From Gelatoporia subvermispora B (lineage: Eukaryota; Basidiomycota; Agaricomycetes; Polyporales; Gelatoporiaceae): 30,046 bases of DNA. Shown here in pieces: positions 19,701-28,602 of this stretch. The first letter of the stretch is position 1, and the number at the start of each line of letters is the position of its first letter. The stretch is from assembly GCA_000320605.2 (NCBI GenBank), contig KB445793.1:289653-319698 (forward strand), read 5' to 3'. Both the position numbers and the translations under genes were made by a program. The notes beneath the pieces are model-generated. The model was not told the DNA's origin. It saw only the letters and a program-made list of their open reading frames with translations, and did no database searches.

Positions 19701-20931
19701 ATTACATAAGCCAAAAACACCGTCCTCTCTTCAAGTATTAGATTCCTACCGCGGGGCCGATGAGACGTAGTAACACGAATTAACTATGACGTCATTTTCC
19801 GACTCCAACTGGAGATCGATTATCTGGGCATTTATACGCGAATTATTACGGAATATAGCTACATCGCGAGCTGGAAGAGATCGCAATGGGTAGCGGACGA
19901 GGTTCATCAAGTCTCATTATTCTGTCTCCCGACACGGCCCTTTATAGCAATCGTAGATGTTCATCATTGCTCAGAATGGGTTGTTTTAAATGACCCTTCA
20001 AAAAGACATCGATGAACCGCGCATAAAACAGCCTGTAAGCACTTCCAGGCTGACCAATACAGCCAAAAATACATTGCATTCGAGAGGATTGCGTCGGGCG
20101 CATCGAGGTTATATCGGACCTTGTTGTTGCTCTGGGTGTTTTTTCGAAGCGCGGTTGGTGCGCTGAGTCGTGTACTAGTTGTGGTTAGTCGTTCTCTAGA
20201 TACGAGCGAGTCTCACGGGATTAACGAGGTATGATGTATTGCACGGTATATATCCACGAAGCATGCTAGAGCAAGAATTGATGGTGCACGGAAGTACGTC
20301 GGGTGTCGTGAAGCGGCGCATGGTTAGCTCAGCTGCGGACAACACCGGTGGAGCTGTTGCACCATGAGGTGGGAGACGAATTTGGCGCTTTGGCTAACCC
20401 GCACTACGATGTATAATTGGTCACCGGTCAGGTCTGGGTTAGGGGACAGCTCTCCAGACTTGCGTACAACCTCCATATGTCCTAGTCAGCGCCAACTGTA
20501 GCCTCAAGCTGTTGGGCGGTAAGTATGTGTGTAACAGCACTGCCAGCGGCGCGATCGCCGCCCGGATCAAGGTCCCAGCTCTGTCTGCGTAGGAAGCCAG
20601 AAGGTGAATTGTAGCGGGATAGTGTGCATTTACCTGCAGCTCTCTCACATCGCCAGTTCTCTGCCAGCCTCAATACACCTACTCGCGCCCGACGATTCTC
20701 TCCATCCATGTCTAGACATCTGAGATGTCTGATGCGCTGGCGAACAGCATTCACGAGCGCTACACTCTAGTCGCCTATTCCGTAATTGCGCTGCAAAGTA
20801 CCTTCCGCACCGATCGGTCTTACGACACGACTTTTGTCGTAGTTATAGTCAGCTCATGTCAGGAGAGCACGAGTCCCACCGAGTGCTCAACCAGGACTCT
20901 CGTCTCGGAGCGCCACCTTAGTGCAGCATCC
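19701..20931. other. Intergenic stretch upstream of the second plus-strand F-box gene
   Basis: No gene is supported. Open frames here (20439-20648, 20482-20754 and 20725-21042) show no family features. An A-box-like TGGTTAGCTCAG near 20322 has no B-box partner. A short TATATAT run occurs near 20249. I see nothing else definite. Confidence 0.45.
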
Positions 20932-21020
20932 ATGGAGCAAGAGAACGCACCCAGGGCCCCATATAAACTCGACAATGTACGTTCACTCATTATAACTCTA
21001 CCAGAGCATGTCTCACGCAT

Positions 21021-22298
21021 ATGCAATCGAAGCAGAGACTAGAGAACAAAACCTCAGACCGCTGCACGCCATCAGGACCGGCCAGAATACCGACAGAGCT
21101 CATCCTCGTAATCTTCGACTTCTCTTGCACGCCGTTTCAGTTCCTTGCAACAGAGCGAGATCGGGGAGCGTCTATAGCATGGAGACGAGCGCTGCGTACC
21201 AAGAATGCTCTGACACTTGTCTGCAAATTTTGGCACAAGCTCGCCCTGCCATACCTGTACGAGTACATTGTGTTGGATTCATCTCGCCAGGTCACTGCCC
21301 TATATCTGACGGCCCACGAGCGTAATCCCGACATCGCACCCCTCATCAAGCATCTCCACCTCTCCCTTCCTTTTCCTACCATTGAGCAGTTCCCACAAGT
21401 GACATTGGCTCAGGTGGCGTCGATACTCAACACGGCAGCACGCTTGAGGACCTTGACATTCGGAACATTCTTTTCGTGGAAATACATTTTCGACCTCCGA
21501 GACAGCACGTTTCGTCCACTTGTGGACGCGCTGCAAGCTATTGGGAAGAGGCTTCGTACCTTGGACTACCGTTTTTGCACAACCTACAGAAACGCACATC
21601 CCGTGCGTTCATTGGAACTCACAGCGTCGTTATCGGAGCTCGTCTCTTTGACGCTGCCCATTCCCGAGACATGGAACCTCGACGGTGGACCAAATACGCC
21701 TGTCGTACAATTCCTCAACTTGGAACATCTCCACCTGACATGTGTATCGGGGAGCGACCTCCGGCTCGTCACCTGTTGGCGTCTGCCGCGTCTGCGGGCG
21801 CTAACGATCACAGGCGGAACGCAATACGTCTTAGATAGCGAACAATTGGTGGACCTCCTCACGCAGCATGGCAAGAGCATCGAATATCTCGACGTTAGTC
21901 AGGAGCCCTCAGCTCACTTGGATCGTGTCCTCGACATCATCCATCTCTGTCCAAGGCTTATTCATGTCGTCCTCACGCACGTTGGCATACCTGAATCTCG
22001 AAATCTGGCCCACGAACCAGACCACAACGTTACTCATCCATCATTGGTCCACTTAGACATATGGATTGAGAAGGTGGACGGAGTTCTTCGATCTCCCTTC
22101 AGGTCCGCCAAGTCATCCGTGCTTCGCAACGCTCGAGTGCTGGACTATGATCTGTTCCTTGAGTTCAGACACCTTCCTCGACTCATCGGTCCAGCCAAAG
22201 TGGACATTCCAGGTGGAATCATCACGTACTCCCTTCCCATGCTCGACATTGTAGAGACTTGTGATCAGGTCGTTCTTCATGGTCGTAAACCACTATAA
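21021..22298 (+). CDS. F-box protein (subfamily 1)
   Basis: The F-box lies near residues 24-85 when counted from the ATG at 21021. It begins IPTELILVIFDFS and ends LVCKFWHKLALPYLYEYIVLD, with the same insert (WRRALRTKNAL) as the gene at 15771 (WRHSLRTKLTL). Irregular leucine-rich segments follow (LEHLHLTCVSGSDLRL, SIEYLDVSQEPSAHLD, HPSLVHLDIW). The C-terminus lacks the acidic tail of its relative. The start is uncertain. An alternative first exon at 20932-20976 can be spliced through a 59-nt intron (GTACGT to GCAG, 20977-21035) to give 435 instead of 425 residues, and this matches the short-first-exon layout of the other gene. A TATAAA at 20962-20967 argues instead for the downstream ATG. The product is a presumed SCF substrate adaptor with unknown substrate. 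Confidence 0.85.
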   Translation: MQSKQRLENKTSDRCTPSGPARIPTELILVIFDFSCTPFQFLATERDRGASIAWRRALRTKNALTLVCKFWHKLALPYLYEYIVLDSSRQVTALYLTAHERNPDIAPLIKHLHLSLPFPTIEQFPQVTLAQVASILNTAARLRTLTFGTFFSWKYIFDLRDSTFRPLVDALQAIGKRLRTLDYRFCTTYRNAHPVRSLELTASLSELVSLTLPIPETWNLDGGPNTPVVQFLNLEHLHLTCVSGSDLRLVTCWRLPRLRALTITGGTQYVLDSEQLVDLLTQHGKSIEYLDVSQEPSAHLDRVLDIIHLCPRLIHVVLTHVGIPESRNLAHEPDHNVTHPSLVHLDIWIEKVDGVLRSPFRSAKSSVLRNARVLDYDLFLEFRHLPRLIGPAKVDIPGGIITYSLPMLDIVETCDQVVLHGRKPL

Positions 22299-22699
22299 AT
22301 GGACGATTACCACCCTCCTGGACTCGGACTGTTTTTTGTGATCTATTGGAATCCGCATAATGGCATATAGAATATTCGCACACTAAGAACTATTGAGAGA
22401 ATCACTCAGACGCCAGACCATTTGCCATACTAAGATACACAAAGACACTGTGCGCACCATAACCTAAGCTGATAACACAGTCCACTTAGCTAGTGATCAA
22501 TGATGTATCCGCGTACAATCGGTATTCGTCGTGTATTGAACATCGTGCTACATTATGGCTCTCGGAGTATGCTCCGCGACCTCTGTCCAGCACGCGAAAC
22601 CGAAAAGAGGAAGGTTGTCGGTGAAAATGAGAGCAGAGGCTCTATGCTAGTATCGTTGACAGCGGAGGGCGACCCAACGCAGTGTTGTACTGTTTGGTA
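22299..22699. other. Convergent intergenic stretch
   Basis: This separates the 3' ends of the plus-strand F-box gene and the minus-strand F-box pseudogene. No gene, repeat or clear regulatory motif was seen. A short open frame at 22500-22733 is not supported. Confidence 0.5.
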
Positions 22700-23923
22700 T
22701 TATTCACTGGGCTGGTCGATAGCGTATTCATGACATACGGTTACGAGATCATCGTAAGATGATTTGTGTACCCCTCGGCGATAGATGATTACCGTTTGAA
22801 GCGCTCCTTTGTCGTGATCTGTGCGTAGAATGTAGTCCTTCAGCTCTTCAAAGGGGAATTTATATCGGAAGTCATCTTCCAGACGCAGAATGCGTAAGCT
22901 GTGGGGAAGATTTCCGAATACGCCAGGACCGAACATCGATTGTCCCAAATGCAGATACTCCAGTGATGGACTGCACCGTCCGATGGAGTCAGCAAGTGGG
23001 GTGTCTGGATAAGTTACGGCGCGAATGCTGAGGTACTGGAGGTGATATGCATACTTCTCGAAGACGTCAAGGAACTGAGCAAGGTGGTTGTCCAGGGGCA
23101 CGGACTCGCCCACGTCCAAATCAAAGTGTTCCAGATGAGAGGCTGACGCGGCAACCAATCGAAGTGGCAAAGGGCGATAATCACGGAGAGTGAGGCTGAT
23201 CCGTCTTAGCGTGGAGGAGACGGGAATCAATTCGATGTTGTACAGCTGGAATGATATGTACAAGGAGATGTAACGAAGCTTTGGGAGTGTGACACATGCT
23301 TTGAGATAATCATAACGGCGCAAAAATCGGCCGTTTATCTTCAAAACCTCGACAGCACGGATGAAGGGAGACTGTTATATATAGTCTGCGAAGTGCTCTT
23401 CACAGGAGATCTGGCTTATGTGGAATTCGCGCACAGAATCTCCTAGCAGCAGGCGGATCCTTTTCATGAGATCTAGATCTTGGACGATGTCAATATCCAC
23501 AGTCAGATGGTGGACGAGGGGCCAAAGATGAGAGCAAGTGGACATTGTGCGAGCGAGGAGCACCGCATATGGTCCGCTCATATCGAATGTGAGTCGCCAG
23601 TATGGTGACCCACGAGCCATCTGTGCCTATTCACGGCACACTAACGCTGCGGAGGGCAGATCCTGCATAGATATCTCCCCGAAAAGACAATAGAGGAGTT
23701 GGGAGTTCCAACGAGACTTTGTGGCGGGACGGGGTCGAAGAATTCTTATTGTTGCGGATGCGTACGAGAGTAGCCTCGCAAGCGTTGGCCATCTCCAGAG
23801 GAATCGCAGGAAAAGAATTGCTAGACGTACCAAATGCCGTCCCATGCGTCCCTCAACCTTGCGCAACTGACCCGCAATAGACACAAACTCCGACCAGTTG
23901 AACATCTGCCTCACCGCAGTCAT
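22700..23923 (-). pseudogene. F-box protein pseudogene (subfamily 2) with two in-frame nonsense codons
   Basis: A single minus-strand frame from ATG 23923 to the stop at 22700 aligns along its length with the genes at 24329-25600 and 28603-29874, without any frameshift. Two stops interrupt it. TAG at 23629-23627 replaces the conserved F-box tryptophan: relatives read VSWDWALAAR or VCRDWALAAR, this locus reads VCRE-stop-AQMAR. TAA at 23377-23375 replaces a residue in ATFILSTPSIR (here ADYI-stop-QSPFIR). Flanking similarity is collinear, so introns cannot remove the stops. The rest is well preserved, including LPKLRYISLYISFQ and SPSLEYLHLGQSMFGPGVF. Preservation outside the stops suggests either recent inactivation or, less likely, stop readthrough. 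Confidence 0.85.
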
Positions 23924-24328
23924 TCAGTATCGAGAATGGTCACTACTGCATAGAACACATTTGGGCGCTGATGCAGAGTTCTTCTTTCCACAGAGCGTAT
24001 AGGGTAAGAACGAACGCGGCGTACAGGTCGCAGATAGGCTCCTTCCGAACCAGCTCTAGCCTCCATTCATCGCTACACGAGGCCTGGTGTCGTGAATGCC
24101 TATATATAGACGCTTTTTCGGGGGATAATGCGCTGGTACCGACCGACGATATTGAGTTACGGCTGACAGCGTTGAATACAGTCTCAGGTTTTTAAACAGC
24201 ATTGCGTGGAAGTGTTGAATACATCATAAGACCCGCATACAGGTCGACAGTACAGCAAGCAAGATGCATAGAGTGCGCCACATCACATAGCATAACAGCC
24301 GTGGACAGAGTCAGACACTACAGAGTCG
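23924..24328. other. Intergenic stretch between F-box pseudogene and F-box gene
   Basis: It contains the former promoter of the pseudogene and the 3' flank of the gene at 24329. A TATATATA run near 24102 on the plus strand could be a TATA box for either direction. Nothing else was recognised. Confidence 0.45.
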
Positions 24329-25600
24329 TCAATAGAAGTCCTCACTATCAACCGACGGGCTCCGTATCTTAAGCTCAAAGTCAATTCCACGCTTTTTACA
24401 CATGTCGCCGAGGCTCGTATAAGGGGTTATGTCCGAGTCGTCCCACCGCAAGTAAATTGCGAGCGATTCCAGTCGAAGTTGTCCACGCCCGGCCCTTGAG
24501 ATGAGATTCCTCACCGCCTTGAACGGGAACTGGGGCATCGAGTAGTCGTGGTCTAGACGAAGTCGACAAATATTCGACGGTATATTGTTCAGAAGAGCGT
24601 AGGAATACGTGCCAGGGCCGACATGCAGCTCCTCCAAGGATGGAAAAATGTGGGGAAGAGTGTCGAGATAAGGTTTACGAGTGCGGTGCATGGACCTATA
24701 TGACAATCGTCTGATGTGACGAATGTGGATTTCAAACGCCTGGAACAGTTCAGATATCTGTTCCCCGGTAGGGTGCTTGTAGTCTAGGAAGAGCCCGAAC
24801 TCCGCCAGTTGAGGGCCGAACGCTGCTAGAACGCGAAGGACAAAGGGGGAGTAGTTGTAGAGAGTTAGATGTAGACAAGTAAGATTGGGTGGGATAGAAA
24901 TTGACTGGATTTCGTCTACGGGGAATGATGTCCACAATCGAAGGCTCTCCAGTTTGGGGAGAGCAAAACAGGTCTTCAATTGCTCGCAATTTTGGATGAA
25001 CCTATTTCTGCACGCAAGGTGACGAACATGACGGATGGAAGGGGTGCTAAGGATGAACGTAGCGACATCGTCCTCAGTACCCCATTGGTTGACCTCGAAT
25101 GTGTGTATGGTGTCCTCCGGGAGTAACTGGAGCCACTCGACATCTGCGCGATTAATCCCAATGTTCATCGAGATGGAGCGAATCAGGGGTAGAAGGTGTG
25201 GGCACCCCCGAATCGTTCTAATCAAGAACGAGGTACTGTCCAGGTCCGTGTCGAACTGGATATGTGCATATAGAGGTGCTCGAGCCGCGAGAGCCCAGTC
25301 CCAGGAGACAGCCGCAGCTTTAGGAAGATCCGTAGTGGGAAGATAAGATATAATATGGCCAAGGGTGTCGAGATTCCACCGTTGATCGAGAGCTGGCGTC
25401 GAATTGCCAATACTTGAGTGATCCTCCCTGCACGGCTCGGATGCTGCCTTCCTGTGTCCGCGCGGTACGATACGTTTGATGCGCGTACAGACGTGTATAA
25501 CCCAAGCGGCCAATGCACGGAACACCCAATAACGAGGCTTCAGGTACTCTATACACCTCTCTGCAAGCAGACAACTGGCTCGAAGTAGGTCGTAGCCCAT
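24329..25600 (-). CDS. F-box protein (subfamily 2) with N-terminal hydrophobic segment
   Basis: This is a single-exon frame of 423 residues with a normal ATG at 25600. A hydrophobic stretch lies near residues 24-38 (YWVFRALAAWVIHVC), flanked by basic residues (TRIKRIVPRGHRK), and could anchor the protein in a membrane. The F-box follows at about residues 74-117, with RWNLDTLGHIISYLPTTDL and AAAVSWDWALAARAPLYAHI. The C-terminal two thirds contain leucine-rich segments such as LPKLESLRLW, PNLTCLHLTLYNYS and FPSLEELHVGPGTYS. Its closest relative is the gene at 28603-29874, to which it aligns almost gap-free and at equal length. The pseudogene at 22700-23923 is more distant. The role is a presumed SCF adaptor; the substrate is unknown. 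A heat-shock-element-like dyad lies about 240 bp upstream of the start. Confidence 0.87.
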   Translation of the reverse strand: MGYDLLRASCLLAERCIEYLKPRYWVFRALAAWVIHVCTRIKRIVPRGHRKAASEPCREDHSSIGNSTPALDQRWNLDTLGHIISYLPTTDLPKAAAVSWDWALAARAPLYAHIQFDTDLDSTSFLIRTIRGCPHLLPLIRSISMNIGINRADVEWLQLLPEDTIHTFEVNQWGTEDDVATFILSTPSIRHVRHLACRNRFIQNCEQLKTCFALPKLESLRLWTSFPVDEIQSISIPPNLTCLHLTLYNYSPFVLRVLAAFGPQLAEFGLFLDYKHPTGEQISELFQAFEIHIRHIRRLSYRSMHRTRKPYLDTLPHIFPSLEELHVGPGTYSYALLNNIPSNICRLRLDHDYSMPQFPFKAVRNLISRAGRGQLRLESLAIYLRWDDSDITPYTSLGDMCKKRGIDFELKIRSPSVDSEDFY

Positions 25601-25835
25601 TGGAACTTTCGCGTCGGTCGTCGGTGGCTACAAGCAACGCATTCATTACTTGAGCATTCCGCTTCTGGTGAAATCTGGTGCTCACCCTATCATGGTCCAT
25701 TTTTCTCAACTCGGAGGGGAGGGAGCGAACACGAGGGATATGCGGATGATTTGTTGACGGTAAGCTAGTTGTACATGAGCGCGATGTTATACACCTGGCG
25801 TCGGTGGCAATTCGTGCGATCCCGAGGCGCTCGAT

Positions 25836-25847
25836 CGGAACGTTCCG
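25836..25847. promoter_or_regulatory. Heat-shock-element-like palindrome
   Basis: The sequence CGGAACGTTCCG is a perfect palindrome and contains GAA-NN-TTC, the basic heat shock factor dyad. It lies about 240 bp upstream of the F-box start at 25600. Two inverted pentamers are fewer than the three usually needed for strong Hsf binding, so the assignment is tentative. Confidence 0.3.
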
Positions 25848-25981
25848 AGCAATCGAACGCCCGTCAATTACATAACTCAGCTGAGCGACTCAGCAAAGGG
25901 GCAGTGCTTGATCCGGATCTCGGCAGGTTGCCCTTGTTATGTCAAAACCTCAGTGGACGACTTCACAGATATACGATTGTC

Positions 25982-25999
25982 TCCGGGGCCAGCCCCGGA
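25982..25999. repeat. Perfect 8-bp inverted repeat
   Basis: TCCGGGGC, CA, GCCCCGGA forms an 8-bp GC-rich stem with a 2-nt spacer. No T-run or gene end lies next to it. Its function is unknown. Confidence 0.6.
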
Positions 26000-26148
26000 C
26001 GAACAGCTTGCTCGATTACATAGATTTTCCTGAAACTAAATATCTACGCAACCTATCTTTGTATACCAGAGCCGCAGACCGGATAGGTGGAAGATCCGCC
26101 GAGCATGCGTGAATCCGACAAAACCCGCTCTCAAGCTGGAAAACCAGC

Positions 26149-27535
26149 CTAACGGTCGAGCCTATCGTGCGTCCTGTTCCGTTCATCTTTCTTTTGCTTC
26201 CTCGCCGCGCGCTTCTGCGCTAGGGTCGCCTGTCTAAGTTCATCTAGCCTCTCTCGCGATCTTGACGGGTTCATAGGAGGCGGGAAAGGATGAATCCGAG
26301 GGAAAGGTCAGAGGGTTGTGATATACACTGAAATATATGGCATCTCACCTGACCATCTTCCCGTGCACATCGGGTCCGATGAAATCCTGCAGTGCCTCAG
26401 GATGCCTTCCCCACCTTTTCATCGTTTCCTCGCTCTTTCCGAGAGCACTCCGAACAAAGGCGAGAACGAGTTCTGCCCATGCATAGATCGCTTGCAAGTC
26501 GTCGGTGCCTTCATGTTGTCTGAACTCTATCGTCCCATGAACGTTGTTACTACAGAAATTAACCCTGTAATATCTTCTACTGTCGATGTTCCCAAGCTCT
26601 GCCTCTGGGTTCAAGATCTTGACCAGAGCTTCAGTCGTCTGGGTCGACCATATGAGCTCTACAACCTGTTCCGCGAGCATACCCTTCAGTGTCCTGTTAC
26701 CAACAACCGTGTTGACGTAGTATGCTGGATTAGTAACTTTATCGGCGCGATGCGGCGCATGCAGCTTATCTATCGCTGCTATGAGCAGAAGAGATCGTAA
26801 GGGCGTGTCTTCAGCACAGTTGAAACACGTACCTTCAAGCCGAACGTAAGCCGTTGCAATCTTCTTCATCTCGACAAGATTGAATCTATGTTCAAGCCTC
26901 ACACCGCTGACACCCACGCCGACGTGTATATGATACGCGGTAGACTTGTTGACTCCGATGGTATAGTTGGACTTCACTGTTTCAAAGACTTCCTTCAGAT
27001 CTCTTTGCCATTTCTCTCTGGTCTGCCTCTGGCTGGCGCGATCAGTGAAGACGGGGGAAACAATTTCAATGGCGGCTCTCGGCGGAGGCTGGATTTTGTG
27101 GTCCTCCCAGCGGATTGATCCGTCGGTCTTCAATATCCACGCTTTAGCATCCTATGGGAAGAATTGAGTCATCGATTGGTGCGCTAATATATAGCGAAAA
27201 CCTACTCTGTATCTCGGGTCCGGTGGAGCGACCACAGCGACGTTCAATGAAGAGGAGAGGAACGTCGCCATTTGTTGACGAATCGTTTCTTGGTCTCCCT
27301 GCACAACTAGCTCGAGCTCGATACCGAGGGTAAGCAAATCTGGCGCGACGGACATTAACGAGGGTTCACTGCGAAGTAGGCCGCAAGTGATGCTGAGCGC
27401 ATAGGTGTCGATCTCTTTTAAATCATCGGCCTCTCGCGCTAGAGAGCGTGAGCCTTGTCCAGAGACAAAGGCCGTGGATATCCGGTGAGCGAGAAGACCT
27501 TCCCATTCTTTACAATCCAAGAACACGGGTTCCAT
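26149..27535 (-). CDS. Amidoligase-family protein (Amidoligase_2), four exons
   Basis: Amidoligases share the fold of glutamine synthetase and gamma-glutamylcysteine synthetase and are thought to form amide bonds with ATP; substrates of the fungal members are unknown. Exons 27535-27206, 27151-26833, 26778-26349 and 26260-26149 join in frame to 396 residues. Key family features are GIELELVV (near residue 71), WILKTDGSIRWED (near 115), AAIEIVSPVF (near 136), HIHVGVG (near 184) and TIEFRQHEGT (near 299). The conserved Glu, His and Arg expected in this fold are thus present. The intron at 26779-26832 (GTACGT, CTTAC, CATAG) is 54 nt with no stop, so it is easily missed; removing it gives RLEAAIDKLHAPHR, the normal family sequence. 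The last exon adds a basic tail rich in Lys and Arg (AARKQKKDERNR). The start at 27535 leaves about 68 residues before the domain. Confidence 0.9.
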
Positions 27536-27751
27536 GTTGCATGGACAACGTGTGAAATGATATCAACAAGAAGACGGTCACAGGGCAGTGCGGAAGTTGC
27601 ATGTCTAGACACGCAGCATGGTACGTGGTTTCCCAGGGAAGATATGACCTGATCCGGTTAGTAACACCCAGGTTGTCGACATGACTTTACAAGGTGGCAG
27701 CCAGATATGCAGATCCCAGCACCCACAAGTACAAACATAGAACAAATATTA
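27536..27751. other. Upstream flank of the amidoligase gene
   Basis: About 215 bp with no recognised motif; a presumed promoter for the minus-strand amidoligase gene. Confidence 0.4.
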
Positions 27752-28363
27752 TCAATTCAACATTGGAGATCCATCGCACAGCTGGGTGATTGTCTCACGG
27801 GCTGTGTACCACTGTCTGTCAAATACATACATAATTTTGGTACATGCATGCGAAATGGGGGATCCCGAGGAGATGAGAAAGTGCTGGGAAAGCCGAGGGT
27901 AGAGCCCGAGTGTCATGAGGCCCAAAGGCGCCGAATCAGCGCACATAAAATGTGCAATCAAGGAATCGTATTTACAAGGTGCCAAATTAGGGACCTCAAT
28001 GAATGAATGATGACATGTCAAATTACAGTCCTCCGCCGCTCTGCCGCAGAATAGCAATCTGAGGCTGCGTCCGACATAGGCGCATGTCAAACGCGTGGAC
28101 TTGTGTTGAACTGCCGATGCCGCCGCACCACGAGGGTACTTCTCACACAGCTGTGACAGCATGAAATCCGAACACCGGCCCTTCTGCACGAGTTCATACT
28201 TCCGTTGTTCCGAGATAATGGGTCGGATGTTATCGGCTGCGAAGCAGGAGGACCTTCGAGAAAGCACCACAGCTGGTCCTCTACGGCCTGGCCTTGTGGC
28301 AAATACCCTCGGATCTGGGCTGGAGGTGTAACGTGACTCCACGCACCTTGAAGGGTAGAACAT
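27752..28363 (-). CDS. Hypothetical protein of doubtful status
   Basis: A continuous minus-strand frame of 203 codons starts with an ATG at 28363 and ends at 27752. I recognise no family. The N-terminal half is basic and hydrophilic (SEQRKYELVQKGRCSDFMLS). Near the start there is a possible 27-nt in-frame intron-like unit (GTGCGT to CTCCAG), too short to be convincing. The second half is rich in Cys and His without a regular pattern. It lies between the amidoligase gene and an F-box gene, all on the same strand. It may be a real short gene, a decayed one, or a chance open frame. Confidence 0.25.
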   Translation of the reverse strand: MFYPSRCVESRYTSSPDPRVFATRPGRRGPAVVLSRRSSCFAADNIRPIISEQRKYELVQKGRCSDFMLSQLCEKYPRGAAASAVQHKSTRLTCAYVGRSLRLLFCGRAAEDCNLTCHHSFIEVPNLAPCKYDSLIAHFMCADSAPLGLMTLGLYPRLSQHFLISSGSPISHACTKIMYVFDRQWYTARETITQLCDGSPMLN

Positions 28364-28602
28364 CAGTTCACCTGCACTTTTAGAACTGTTGTGCGAGGGC
28401 TACGGCGCGGACAAGTGGGTAAACGGTTTGTTGGAAGCAGCAGTAGTGTATCAGTCTACCTAGGCGTGTCAGCAGAACAGTTTACCGGATGGTGTAATAC
28501 GCAGTTTTCTGGTGTATTAAATTGATTGATGGAGCGCAAAGAGCGCGATATAATATATTACATAGGCGATAGCACACGAAAGAATCAACAGAGACAGCGC
28601 TT
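28364..28602. other. Short intergenic stretch downstream of the last F-box gene
   Basis: No gene is seen. An AT-rich run (GATATAATATATTAC, around 28549-28563) lies about 40 bp downstream of the F-box stop codon and may belong to its 3' end region. Confidence 0.4.

Larger units (their letters stand above)
25601..26148. other. Promoter side of F-box gene and 3' flank of amidoligase gene
   Basis: No gene is seen. It contains a perfect 12-bp dyad at 25836-25847 and a perfect short hairpin at 25982-25999, both listed separately. Confidence 0.5.

Noticed and set aside
20310..20380. Possible tRNA (A-box-like TGGTTAGCTCAG)
   Set aside because: No B-box and no cloverleaf could be drawn around it.
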